Below are positions 10,419-20,699 of a DNA stretch of 64,000 nt, in pieces. The position numbers and the translations under genes were made by a program. The stretch comes from Stagonosporopsis chrysanthemi (lineage: Eukaryota > Ascomycota > Dothideomycetes > Pleosporales > Didymellaceae): the NCBI GenBank assembly GCA_022560025.1, contig JAFISE010000016.1:62001-126000 (forward strand), in the 5' to 3' direction. The notes beneath the pieces were generated by a model. The model was not told where the DNA came from. It ran no database searches and saw nothing but the letters and a program-made list of their open reading frames with translations. Numbering within the stretch: position 1 is the first letter of the stretch; every line of letters starts with the position of its first letter.

Positions 10419-10897
10419 ACAGAGTGGGGAGTGTAACTAGTATCATGTATCCTTTCGAATATACCACCATTTCTCACATTTGAATCAAGATATATGCGTG
10501 CGTATCTTACAGATCTTTTCTCAGCGTGAATGCAGTGCGTGTTTGCGCAACAATTACTAGTGACGCGGTTACGTTGGCACTAAAGCATTCACAGAGCGAC
10601 CTGAGCCCAATGTGCAGCCTCGCACATCACATTCTGTTCGATGGCATCTGCGTTCGTAATATGACTTGTCTTTAGGCCACAACAAGCCTTCACGCTCTAT
10701 GATTGAGGCTACACGGAGTCAGCAATACAAATACGATCGCCCACTCCCTCCAGAGCAGCGCATCCCCATCGCTCACTATTCTCTGAGAAGCAGACCCTAA
10801 AGTCTGTGTCAGCCAGGCTTGGCTCTTGTACCCAACCTCTGCTCCTGTTCCCGCTACTGCTCTCAAGAACCAGTAGCCCTACTTCCCCGACTTCTCC
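10419..10897. other. Intergenic, no gene seen
   Basis: About 480 bp between the AA9 stop and the start of the next plus-strand gene. It holds the AA9 3' UTR and the promoter of the downstream gene. No repeat or ORF of note. Confidence 0.5.
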
Positions 10898-11961
10898 ATG
10901 TCTGCCGGCCCTCCCCTCGGGCAACCTTGGTGCGCAAACGTCGGCAACAACCCAAACATCAACCGTGAACCCCCACCGCCGTCTCTCAACGTATTCCAGG
11001 GCAGTGCGCCACCCCCTGCAGCAGCAGGAGGTCAAGTCATTGTCGAGCACCAACAGGCGCCCATCTACAGTCCACCCGTGCCCATCGGCATCGCTCCACC
11101 CATTGGCCTCATCCCTCCGTTCGGAGCAGGCATCGGCTTAGGTATGATCCCACCCGTGCCCTTCATGGACCCCTTCATGTACGGAGGAGGCGGGCCCTTG
11201 GCACCCATCCGCTCTGGCAAGTGCACTTTGCAGCGTTCAAGCACCACCATCACTGACGCTTCACAGGCAACTTCCTGCCCGGTGCGCACGCCGGCATAGG
11301 CTTTGGGCTGCACGCAGCAGGCGGCATGCCATTCCCACCGCCCCCTCCCGGCGCGCTCGCCACCGGCGTCGTCCCGGCCTTTGCACCCGCCGCGCCTCTC
11401 TGGTCGACTGGTGGTCTCGCGTACGGTAACGTGCCTGCTGTCGCCGGCGGCATGGTGCCTCCCATGATGGGCATGGGTATGGGTATGGGTATGGGTATGG
11501 GGCTTTCCGGCTACAACCCGGCGCCCATGGCCATCGACGGTAACAGCGGCCCCCCACCGCAGCCGGAGCAAGTCGACGTGACGCAGGTCGCGGGCGGCGT
11601 GCCGCCAGGCGCCACGCAAGTCGAGGCCGGCGAGCACACGCTGTTCGTGCAGATCAAAGGCAATGTATGTCCGTGGCTGTCTCCCGGCGCTCAGTTTGTG
11701 ACTGAGATGTTCAACATATCTTCCTCGACGGGACTCAATCGGCTCATCCAGGTGTGCAATAACAACGCCAGCCCTGATGATTGCGAGAACATGGCGATTA
11801 CCGAGTGTATCGAGTTGGGAAATGGGCTGTGGGAGAAGGGGCAGACGTTCAAGTATAACGATGCGGTTTCGAGGGTGTTGACGATGGGGGATGCTGGGTG
11901 GAATAACAAGAGGAACAGGGTGGGCGGTCAGAGTCTGCACCTCTGGCTGCACAGGATCTAG
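10898..11961 (+). CDS. Pro/Gly/Met-rich protein with a conserved-looking C-terminal domain, function unknown
   Basis: Exons are 10898-11216 and 11267-11961, giving 337 aa. The 50-nt intron has a GC donor (GCAAGT) and an AG acceptor (TTCACAG). A GT donor four bases later would break the frame, so GC-AG is the only reading that joins the two open segments. The N-terminal two thirds are Pro/Gly/Ala-rich with hydrophobic PPxGL motifs and an MMGMGMGMGMGMG run encoded by tandem GGTATG. The C-terminal 115 residues look folded (VEAGEHTLFVQIKGN, an FNISSSTGLNRLIQVCNNN stretch, and a C-terminal WLHRI). There is no signal peptide or membrane segment. I do not recognise the family; the C-terminal domain is where homology should be sought. 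Confidence 0.75.
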
Positions 11962-14900
11962 GCGCGTATTTTTTGCGCATGCGAAGAGGCCTGGCATCGG
12001 TCAGTCATCACGTATTAGGGGAGCTGATTGTCTACTAAGCACAAGCTTGTCTCCCATTCCTCTCTGCTCCCATCCCTCATGAGTAGGTGTTTCTTCTTCG
12101 ACTGTGGAGAATGACATCTAGGATGGCGATTGTGGATGTTCTCTGTCCAGAATAAAACCATTGCCACTTTTTGATGTCCGGTTGAGTCCCAGTGCGGGTG
12201 AAGCAGAAACCCTGTACAAAGGGCATTGCAGATTTCTTTATGGATACCATTAGCTTGCTTGGAGAATGCATCAGCTGACCTCACTGCTGCTTTGCGGTCG
12301 TTAGGACTGGTTTGGAGAAGTCAAAGGAATGGGAAAATGATGTGGATGGAAGACCTCCACTAGTCCATTCCATGTCAATATTTTCGAGTCTTGTTATTCT
12401 GGCGACGATTCAAGGACGTTGCTCCAATTAGAGCTGTCTCGGAGTCGGAGCATGCGACTTCGTAGATGCTAAGCAGTATTGTGGACGATGGTGTTCGCGC
12501 TCGTTGCAAGAGATCTTCGCCCATCTTCGGGTATGGTACCCAGGACGCGCTTCTTGTGGTGGGGATGTATGTCAGCTTACAAGGTTAGAATACGGAGTCC
12601 GTGTGCATAACTATGCGCGCACGTTGAAAACTTAGTTTGGGGCATAGTTCTTATCCACCACCTGGCAAACTTCCGGGTTATAGTGCACCTTGTCAGGGCA
12701 AGTATGGTCAAGATGATGCCTGGCGTCTTGCAGAGTAGTTGAGTCTGGCTGTGCTGGCTCTTTCCTAATGAGCCAGCTCTGTTGATGATCAAGTGTGCGC
12801 CATGGCCCCACACCTACAAACTGTCCATCGCTTTCATCGGCGATCGCACCTTGCATCTACCATACCTGGTATGTTGTCGTTGGTGCAAGCTCGGAAGACC
12901 AGCGGTGAGAGAATCGTGAAACAACCATGGCGAGCTGCATGTCTTGGAAGCTACAACAGAAATCAGCTTGCAGGACGAGCGAGCTTCACCAATTGGATGG
13001 GCTTCCGGGAGCAATAACGGTTATCCCAGCGATGCCCGGATCGAAGTACCGCATCGCCCTGTACCACACGGAACCGCAGTGACAATCTCCACAACACGGA
13101 GGTTAGAGCAGCCCTGTGACAGGGGCTGGAGCGACTTCCCCAGATGAGGCAATCGAGGGAGACGGGGAATGCGGAGAGGCAGAAAGGCGCCGTGACAAGC
13201 GCCAAATGTTGTCGGTTTGTGAAAAACAAACACTCACCACTTCCTATTCGACGTCGGGGCAGAAGGATACGAGAGCAAGGTTTCTCGGCTCAGCAACGAA
13301 CACCAGAAGCAGTCATGGCGGTGTCCGAAAAGAGTATCCCACGGCATCTCCACGGTCATCGATCAGCGAAGCGTCCCAGAACCAGGATGACGGTCCGAGG
13401 ATTCGCGCGAAAAATGTGAAGCTGTCTTCAGTGGGCGGCACTGTCTCTCGTCTCGAGAAGCATGACGTGCTCGTCCCAGGGTGAAGCGTGTTGGCGCCGA
13501 GCAGTCGCCATGCTTCATGTTTTGGGCGAGCACGACAGGACGCGCAGCTTCCAACGCAGAAGGGTCCAGTGACAGGTTACATGTTCGTCCAGGCATCTTC
13601 GTTTTTCTGCAATTTGTCGTCGGCGCCGGCCGGACGATGTGCGACGTGGTTGATTTGCCGGAGATGGATCGGAGGCCGCAGCCACCGGCTCGAGCTCCTT
13701 CCAAGGTTCTTCTCGAAGCCCTATGTACTGCAGGTGCACTCGACATGGTGTTGCGCACCAGCGTACAAGCCGGGGACAGGACATTGCGGGCTCGCCTGAT
13801 ATGAAAGACTGCCGAGACACGAAATAGCTGTTCAATCTCACCCGAATGTGTCGAAGAGTACACAGCTGCTGGCGCTCGCAATCATCAGCCCGCAAAGTGT
13901 CAGCGCGATTCCAGACGCCTCCTTGTACACTTGGCTCCATGCAGCCGGGTCCGGGGCGCGCGTTCCGTGACCCACATTTCCCCAACTCAAGCGTCGCAAG
14001 CCTCGCGTGGGATGATGGACAGAACACAATCGAGAAGCGGTCAGAAAACGAAGCAATTCTTCCGGCACACCACGGCTCGATGTGATTTCCTTACTTGGCA
14101 AAAGAGCGCCTTGTCCCACGTCAGTCAGACGAAGCAGCCAGTCATGCTTCCCACGGACAATATACAGCTGTTCCATCCCGTCCACGATAACACGTTCTTC
14201 ATTAACGCGTCGATAAAGACCTGCGTGGGCGGCATCGCTTAAGGCGCCCGGCCAAATCATGCTGCTTGCGTCTCAACGGTATGTGTGTGCGACAGGCCAG
14301 TCATGACAGGAGCAACCCCAGACGCCTTGAAGTTTCTCCTGGAAGGTTTGGGCGTGGGGTGGGACCTGCTCCCCATGTGCAACAACGGTTCAAAGCAAGG
14401 AGCGCAACCATCCGCTTCCCCGTCCGCTCCGGCGCTTTTGAACACTGATACACTTTATTCGCCCAAAGCATCTTTGCTTCTGACCCAGCAGCCCGATCCT
14501 TGCGAGTCAGACTGCGGCGGTGAATTGTATAAGAGGACAGTTCCCCTCGCGGCGCTGTCCTCACATCAGAAGGCATACCGAGATACCAACCCCTTACACG
14601 TTGCACGGTCACCGGCCCCTGCGCTATACATAAGTCGTGCTTATTAGCCTGTGCCGTTGAGACAATCTGTCCAAACATTCCCACGTTCTGGCTTGAGCCT
14701 CGCAATCCTCGCCAACACACATCCATTTGCAGCAACACGTATTGTTCTGCCCAACCAACGCACGTTCCCGCACCTCCACAGAATCGTTGGAGTAGCCTAG
14801 CAAACCATGTAAGCCTCACCTGCAGCCCTCTCTATACATATCACCAATCCGGGGCCTCCGCTCTTGGCCTTGACCCGCCCTGGCATCTGGTTCGCCGCGC

Positions 14901-15349
14901 CAACACACTCTATGCACACCTCACCAGCCCTGCGTTCCCCCACGCGTTATTCAATATTCAATCTGACTCACCCCTCGCAGCTCGCAATTCCGGCTCGCAC
15001 AGCACATCACAGCCGCGGGATATAAACAGCTTATTTCGCTCCGCCAACACTGCCAGCGAAGACACTTATTCTCCGGGCCCGAGACAACGCAGACCGTCTT
15101 TGCGCCTTCTTCCGACAACACGACGCACCCCGCCTCAAACCTCCAGCTTGTAGTGGTCTGACCCCAGCTACTCCGGCCTATTTATTCGTGTTCCCCGTCC
15201 GACACCGCGCAGCCGGCCGTCTCAACTCTCGTTTCAGCACTCGTTCCCAATACGGAAACCGATCTGACGTCCCTCTTATAACCAACGCATCACCAATCCA
15301 CCACCACACACACCACAATCCCTCCCGGTCCCATTCACAGCCATACAAA
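11962..15349. other. 3.4-kb region without a supportable gene
   Basis: Several overlapping ORFs of 100-170 codons exist on both strands at 13.1-14.8 kb. None shows a domain, consistent intron structure or biased composition, and they overlap each other in different frames. The last 500 bp are C/T-rich, as expected of a promoter and leader for the small gene at 15350. A minus-strand stretch at 13838-14260 looks slightly protein-like (hydrophobic C-terminal segment), but I cannot support it as a gene. Confidence 0.4.
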
Positions 15350-15568
15350 ATGCCTTCCTCAACACTCAGCCTCGCCCCGCGCCAGCGCCTTTCCATCCTC
15401 ACATCCTCGTCTCTCGGCCACGACGTCAGCGCCGCCTTCACACTCAAGGCCGCCACGTCGCCGTCGCAGCAGCGCTCCATCGTCTACGGCGAGACCGCCG
15501 CGCCGCCGCCAAGCCCAATCGACTTCTCGTTCCCGAGCACCCCGAAGGAGGGCGAGAGGAGCGAGTGA
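15350..15568 (+). CDS. Small hypothetical protein, 72 aa
   Basis: A single open frame starts at ACAAAATGCC after a long C/A-rich leader. The product starts MPSSTLSLAPRQRLSILTSS and ends in a Pro/Ser-rich acidic tail (PPPSPIDFSFPSTPKEGERSE). There is no signal peptide or TM segment. The start context and leader composition suggest a real short gene. The family is not recognised, and a spurious ORF remains possible. Confidence 0.45.
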   Translation: MPSSTLSLAPRQRLSILTSSSLGHDVSAAFTLKAATSPSQQRSIVYGETAAPPPSPIDFSFPSTPKEGERSE

Positions 15569-17007
15569 GCCGTAAACGGATATTGCGTTCGCGTGTGTGT
15601 AGCGGGTTTGCTGCGTTGTCGCACTCTTGCTTCACTTCCGGGCTTTACTTCGGAGCTTTTCTTTTCTTTTCTTTTTCCAACTTCCGGCTTGCAGATCTTG
15701 CGGGTCTGAATTACACTCATGTTTGGCATTTAGCGAGCGTCGGTGCTTTTGTCTTCTTCTTCTTCTTCTCCTCCTTCTCTTCTCCTTCGCTTCTACTATC
15801 ACCTTCAGCGCTCCCCTATTCGAGCCACACATCCGCTTCAACAGGCCACCTGCTTGTTGCCTGTTACTCCTTCCGCGCGTTGATCGCTGCCCAGTCACGA
15901 TACACGCCTGCATTTATCAGCGCGCTTCTTCTTCTGTATATCCCCACTTCTTCCTTTAGGTCAGCCAGCGTATGACGTCGAAGGAGTAGTGTAGTTTAGA
16001 TTTTTATCCTCGCGGAATCGAGAGCTACCGTCTGCCATCCATCTGCCAAGAACGTGTTGCCGTTTTGAGGGGGAGGCTCATCTACACCTTCCCACCTTCA
16101 CTTGTATCATCTTATATCACCATGTGAGGTACAGACTATTCGCACTTGCCGGCGGAAGCGTGGATGTCGCGCGAAACATGCAAATTGCGAAGCGTATACA
16201 TCACGCAAACCGTACCTCACCCGCACCTGCAAGCGCCCCCCCCCCCTCCCGCCCTCCCTCCCTCTCGCCCCACATCCCCCACAAATAGACGCATGCACAC
16301 TGCATATTCTTGTAGTTCCCTGCTTACCTCTCTCGTCACCCTCCCCTCTCCTCTCGCTCCTCTCCTCTCCGCCCGCACCCCTGTACACAGCGCCGCATGT
16401 ATACAGCGCCGCGCCGCTCCACCTTCCCCACCTTCCCCATCGCCACACACACATCGCGCACGTAAGCCGGGATCCGACGAGAACGCGACAAGACGTGGCG
16501 CACGGTCCGGTCCGTTTTCCCGTTTCCGCTCCGTTTCGATTTTGGTTTTGGTTTTGGTTCTCGGTTTCTGGTTCTGCGTGCGTCCTGCGCGGTGTGGGTC
16601 TGCGTCTCCGTCCGCCGCCCGGGGAGGAAGAAGAGGTCTGCGGGCAGGACGGAGACGTCGTTCTGGTCTTTTGGAGAATTTGGGCAGGAAGAGGGGGATC
16701 AAGGACGTCACGAACTATGTTATCGTAGTGGGTTTTGAGGGCTAAGGGGAGGCAGAGGAGGAGCGTGTAGTTGTTGTGTTTTGGGAGTGCGTTATGGAGA
16801 GAGAGCAGGGCAGAGACGCAGCATCTCGTTCTGACGACATACTTTCATGTATGAACGGCTTGAAAACGGCTTGAAGTAAAGCAGACGAGGTCAAAGTAGA
16901 GCAGGCTCACAGACACCTCACAGATACCACACGCGCCAAAAACAACACACGCACTGCTTTCACTTAACGTACGTAAAGTCCGTTACCACAACCTATCGTG
17001 CAAAAGA
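15569..17007. other. Pyrimidine-rich noncoding stretch
   Basis: C/T-rich runs (about 15655-15680, 15750-15800, 16225-16270, 16340-16370) give long but compositionally trivial ORFs in several frames. A GGTTTT/GTTTTG repeat lies at about 16540-16565. No gene is supported. Confidence 0.5.
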
Positions 17008-17566
17008 ATGGAAGGCAATTCTATTGTTGAGTCAGCCAATAAGGTACGTGCCTTAGGGGAAACTGGCAGTTACAATCATGATTAACGTTGCGCAGCTCAC
17101 TCTGGCCGTTCCTGCTCTGAAAAAGACATACAGGCGCACAAACTAAGACTAGTCGGCTATTGCATGCACGATCATGTTAATGGCACAGCTTAGCAAGGAC
17201 TCTATGCGTAGACCAATCGCATGCAGCAAAATCAACTAATCATTTGTTTTCTAGCTAGCCAAAAGTGCACACCAGGCCGAAGAGGCTGGCCCAGCGGACC
17301 ATGGCGAACCCGCAGGCAGTGACCCAGAAAGCAACACAGTCAACCGCTCTGGAAGTACACCTGTGGCTCCTGTCACACCGGTTTTCGGTAGCCTGGAGCC
17401 ATCACCTAACGTTCGACCGTCACCGCTAGAACCTCACCGTCTGCGCGCTCGAAAAGACGGTGCAACTCGCAGCAAAGAAGCCGCGAAACATCAGCCAAGC
17501 AGCATGCGCACAACTCGGATACCTAATTCGCGGCGTGAAGAGAAAAGCGAGCAAAACACATGGTAA
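17008..17566 (+). CDS. Possible two-exon hypothetical gene
   Basis: A tentative model joins 17008-17043 (MEGNSIVESANK, donor GTACGT) to 17255-17566 (acceptor TTTTCTAG), giving 115 aa. The second exon is open from its acceptor and has a plausible hydrophilic composition: Pro/Ser-rich, then basic (HRLRARKDGATRSKEAAKH). The 211-nt intron is much longer than others here (47-80 nt), so the first exon may be wrong or the whole may be a gene remnant. No domain is recognised. Confidence 0.3.
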
Positions 17567-17994
17567 CCTAACTCGTTAAGTGAGGGAGGGTGAGATACCA
17601 AATTGGTACAATTTTCACATGTCTTTTACGATTCACATTCACAAGCAAAAGAAGGAAGAAAGGTTAGGAGCAAGTGTATTATTGCTACCAAAGGTTTGGC
17701 AAAGACTTCCTGAGCCGAATAAAAACAAATCGAATCACGGTGGCGAAGGACAGTCTCAGTGATGTTGGCAGCCGACAACTCTGTGTTGGCAGGCACTCAT
17801 TGCATGCGCCCCAGTTGAGCAGCATACCATCGCGATAAGCCTGGGTGCAGCGGCCATTGAAGTGCAGGGTTGCGAGACCAGGATTCGTGCAGCGACCACA
17901 GCGAAGTTGCTCACTTACCCCAGTCGCTCGGCCAAGTCCTACATCCTCGAGTGGCGTAAGTCCTTCGGTCATCCAGTCTTTTTGCTTCCTGCAA

Positions 17995-18103
17995 GGGAAA
18001 GAGAAGAAGCCGCGTGACGACTGCGGCCAGCAGACCAGCGCTGATGACAAGGACGAGAATTACTCTGCAGCGTTTCTTGGGCAGATGAGGGCTTGGAGGT
18101 GAG
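17995..18103. repeat. Diverged direct duplication, copy 1
   Basis: About 109 bp from GGGAAAGAGAAGAAGCCGCG to the GTGAG near 18103 matches 18717-18822 in the same orientation at roughly 80-85% by eye, differing by one 3-base indel. Read on the minus strand, it encodes a hydrophobic segment (RCRVILVLVISAGLLAAVV, then TRLLLFP) like a signal anchor, followed 70 bp later by a perfect donor GGTAAGT. Read on the plus strand, it encodes KEKKPRDD...QQTSAD...YSAAFLGQMRA before a stop. Confidence 0.75.
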
Positions 18104-18444
18104 GTGGAAAGCCTTTGGGTGAGTGCGGTTTCAATCTGTAGCCGTCGAGTCACTCCAGCACCCGCTGAGCATGCAGCGGGAGATGACCCTGTACTTCTAA
18201 AAAAAAAAAAAAAAATAGTATATAGATAGGCTGTGCAGAAGATATAATGAATTAGATGATGAATCTACTTACGAGCAGAAGCTGCCTTCTATAGGCAGAT
18301 GAACAAGAAAGCTTGCTCTGGCTCCGGTGAGGCAGGCAGCCAAGCAAGCTGGAAACTACAAACTACAAACTGATTGTGCATGAGAGAGAAGGAAGCTGCT
18401 GGAAACCAACATGTTGGCGACTCTTCGCCCGCCGCTCTAGTGCC

Positions 18445-18846
18445 TCATGACTTCCAAGCATTCACATCAATGAAATCTTCGAGAAAAGTGTCCCAGGCTA
18501 GACCTGGGAGTTGTTCTTGCAACAGACTCAATCTAGGAGTCTTATCATTGATGTAAAAACCGCTCATCTGTTCATTCAGGCCCCACTCGTTTGCGACTGG
18601 AAGATGACAGTCATTGAACAACGAAAGATCGATATGCGAAAACTCTAGTGTGATTCCCGGGTCGCGCGACCAGGCTAAGCCGTGGCGTGAAGAGGAAGGC
18701 GATCGAAACACAAGGAGGGAAAGAGAAGAAGCCGCGTGGCGACGGCAGCCAGCAGACCAGCGCTGATGGCGAGGCCAGTTACTCTGCAGCGTTACTTGAG
18801 CGGATGAGGGCCCGGACGTGAGACCATTCGTCGTCTTCGAATACAC
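18445..18846 (-). CDS. Uncertain ORF with protein-like C-terminus
   Basis: A 133-codon minus-strand ORF overlaps duplication copy 2 in a different frame. The part below about 18690 (DPGITLEFSHIDLSLFNDC..., ending LAWDTFLEDFIDVNAWKS) has the mixed composition of a real acidic C-terminus, whereas the upstream part is Ser/Arg-rich and may be noncoding. It could be the last exon of a decayed gene. No domain is recognised. Confidence 0.22.
   Translation of the reverse strand: MYSKTTNGLTSGPSSAQVTLQSNWPRHQRWSAGCRRHAASSLSLLVFRSPSSSRHGLAWSRDPGITLEFSHIDLSLFNDCHLPVANEWGLNEQMSGFYINDKTPRLSLLQEQLPGLAWDTFLEDFIDVNAWKS
18717..18822. repeat. Diverged direct duplication, copy 2
   Basis: This is the second copy of the segment at 17995-18103. 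In the minus-strand frame that is hydrophobic in copy 1, this copy retains ISAGLLAAVATRLLLFP but has TAA where copy 1 has AAA (Lys), so that frame is broken. It is most likely a decayed copy. The flanks on both sides are unrelated to those of copy 1. Confidence 0.75.
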
Positions 18847-19320
18847 GCGTAGTTTCAGGCCTCCGAAGCCTCACGTATGCGCAGAACGGTCAACAACCAT
18901 GTATTGTGCCATCGAGTGGAAGTCGTCACCTCATCGTTCCGAGCATTTCACGTTGTGTGACAGAACCAGAGACTCAGAGGTAGAGGCAGGGGTAGAGGCC
19001 GAGGCAGAGACTAAGGCAGATGTGACAGAAGCTCTTGAGCGACAGACGCAAACGAATCCATGCGCTTTACGATACACCCCTCCCATCCGAACATGCCCCC
19101 CCCCCCCCCCCAAACTCTGCCACAGACAGACACAACCCATCAGTCCATCGAATACCGCTTCCAGGACTATGGTAGGGGTAGCTAGGAATAAACATAACCC
19201 GAAAATCCTAACAACTCTTGAGCATTGTCTCTGGTACGTCCACAGCGACATAGATTACTTGCGTTCATGCGCCTTCACCAGCCTCACCACACAATGGCAC
19301 TCTCCTAGACCTTGACAAAG

Positions 19321-19432
19321 AAAAAGGCAGAGAAAGAGGCAGAGAAAGAGGCAGAGAAAGAGGCAGAGAAAGAGGCAGAGAAAGAGGCAGAGAAAGAGGC
19401 AGAGAAAGAGGCAGAGAAGGAGACAGAGGGAA
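19321..19432. repeat. 12-bp minisatellite AAAGAGGCAGAG
   Basis: About nine tandem copies. Because 12 is a multiple of 3, all frames stay open (Lys-Glu-Ala-Glu on plus, Leu-Ser-Leu-Pro on minus) and produce long artefactual ORFs. Confidence 0.9.
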
Positions 19433-19532
19433 AGAGACAGCAACACCGCATAGCCACCCCCTACGTCGCCATATCTCACCATCCCCTCCCTCCCTCTCGA
19501 ACCCACCCCCTTCCCTCATCTCACCAGTCAGC

Positions 19533-19697
19533 ACCCAACCTTCATTATACCCAACCTCATACCTAACCTTATACCCAACCTTATACCCAACCTTATACCC
19601 AACCTTATACCTAACCTTATACCCAACCTCATACCTAACCTTATACCCAACCTCATACCTAATCTCATACCCAAACTCGTCCCCGACCTCATACCCA
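19533..19697. repeat. 12-bp minisatellite CCAACCTTATAC
   Basis: About 14 tandem copies with C/T variation (CCAACC/CCTAACC, TTATAC/TCATAC). It starts 100 bp after the AAAGAGGCAGAG array and has the same 12-bp period but an unrelated unit. Confidence 0.9.
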
Positions 19698-20069
19698 AAA
19701 ACAAACCCCAACCCCCAGTACCCCAAACAAACCCCAAAATACCCTAGGCCCTTCCGAGTCGACCCACACATCTCCTCTAGCACGACAGTACGGTAGGGTT
19801 GATGCTAGGCTACGGTAGGGTCGAGACGACATGTACAGCAGAGGCACGAGGACGAGGGGTGGGATGATCTGATCCGAGCGACAGAGGACACACTGGGATG
19901 ATGAATCGGCGCGTTGGGATCATCAATCAACACAGTGGTGAGTAGAGGATAGACTGTAGACTGTATGTAGACTGTATGTAGACTGTGCCATACACTCACT
20001 GTACTGTACCGTGCATCCATTAAGCCCGGTAAGCCAGAGCCAGAGCTAGAGTTAGAGAGCTGGGTGCAT

Positions 20070-20114
20070 GCATAGTGCTATACATAGTGCTATACATAGT
20101 GCTATATATAGTGC
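20070..20114. repeat. 12-bp tandem repeat CATAGTGCTATA
   Basis: About 3.7 copies. A related short repeat of TAGACTGTATG lies at about 19950-19987. Confidence 0.85.
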
Positions 20115-20190
20115 AGCATACAAGGGGGCAGACAAGAGAAAGAGGGAAACTAACTATACGTGTTAAGTGTGTGTTTGTGTCAAGTGTATA

Positions 20191-20254
20191 TATGTGTATG
20201 TGTGGGTATGTGTATGTGTGGGTATGTGTATGTGTGGGTATATGTGTATGTGTA
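20191..20254. repeat. 16-bp tandem repeat TGTGTATGTGTGGGTA
   Basis: About four copies of a GT-rich unit, followed by a pyrimidine tract rich in TATCC/CCATC words (about 20264-20336). Confidence 0.85.
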
Positions 20255-20550
20255 CATACACCATCTACATCCTACCCTATCTACAGCCCATATCCTATCC
20301 TATCCCATCGTATCCTATCCCATCCCATCCCCCCTCCTCTCGCGTGTTGTTGTTTGCGTGCACTATCGTCTTCTTCGTATCCTGCCCCCGTCTCCCCACC
20401 GTGGTATCATCATCACTCATCACTCACCCGCGCCCACGAACCCCCAGCGCACGAAAGCGGGCTGGCTCACCAAGAAAACGAAACAAAACGAAACAAAATG
20501 ACGCAACGCTTGCTGTTTGCTGTGAAGGAGAAATGTTGGGGAATGGCAGA

Positions 20551-20630
20551 ATGGAGAATGGAGAATGGAGAATGGAGAATGGAGAATGGAGAATGGAGAA
20601 TGGAGAATGGAGAATGGAGAATGGAGAATG
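20551..20630. repeat. 7-bp tandem repeat ATGGAGA
   Basis: About 11 perfect copies end roughly 70 bp downstream of the stop codon of the minus-strand Mg transporter gene, so they probably lie in its 3' UTR. A 7-bp unit cycles through all frames as a 7-residue peptide without a stop, which explains the open frames here. Confidence 0.9.
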
Positions 20631-20699
20631 AACAAATGCAACATGAACGAGACTGCGCCCCCTTTTATTCCCCTCTATTATCCGTTCCGTTAGGGTGAT

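Larger units (their letters stand above)
17567..20699. other. Gene-poor repeat-rich stretch downstream of the Mg transporter gene
   Basis: It contains a duplicated ~0.1-kb segment, an A16 run (about 18200-18215), a C16 run (19096-19111) and five or more micro/minisatellite arrays (separate entries). No ORF crossing these arrays is credible. One minus-strand ORF (18445-18846) ends in a non-repetitive, protein-like stretch and is listed separately. Confidence 0.6.

Noticed and set aside
13363..14819. Several minus- and plus-strand ORFs of 100-170 codons
   Set aside because: They overlap one another in different frames, share no domain, and no chain of splice sites joins them into one protein.
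16102..16745. Plus-strand ORFs of about 200 codons
   Set aside because: Made of Pro/Ser/Leu from pyrimidine-rich DNA and open in several frames at once.
19533..19697. Interstitial telomere repeat
   Set aside because: The unit CCAACCTTATAC resembles CCCTAA only superficially; no TTAGGG/CCCTAA tract is present.
19265..19783. Minus-strand 172-codon ORF
   Set aside because: Runs through two 12-bp minisatellites whose period keeps frames open; the peptide is pure repeat.
20420..20698. Open frames with a 7-residue MENGEWR-type repeat
   Set aside because: Produced by a 7-bp DNA repeat with no stop in any phase, not by a gene.
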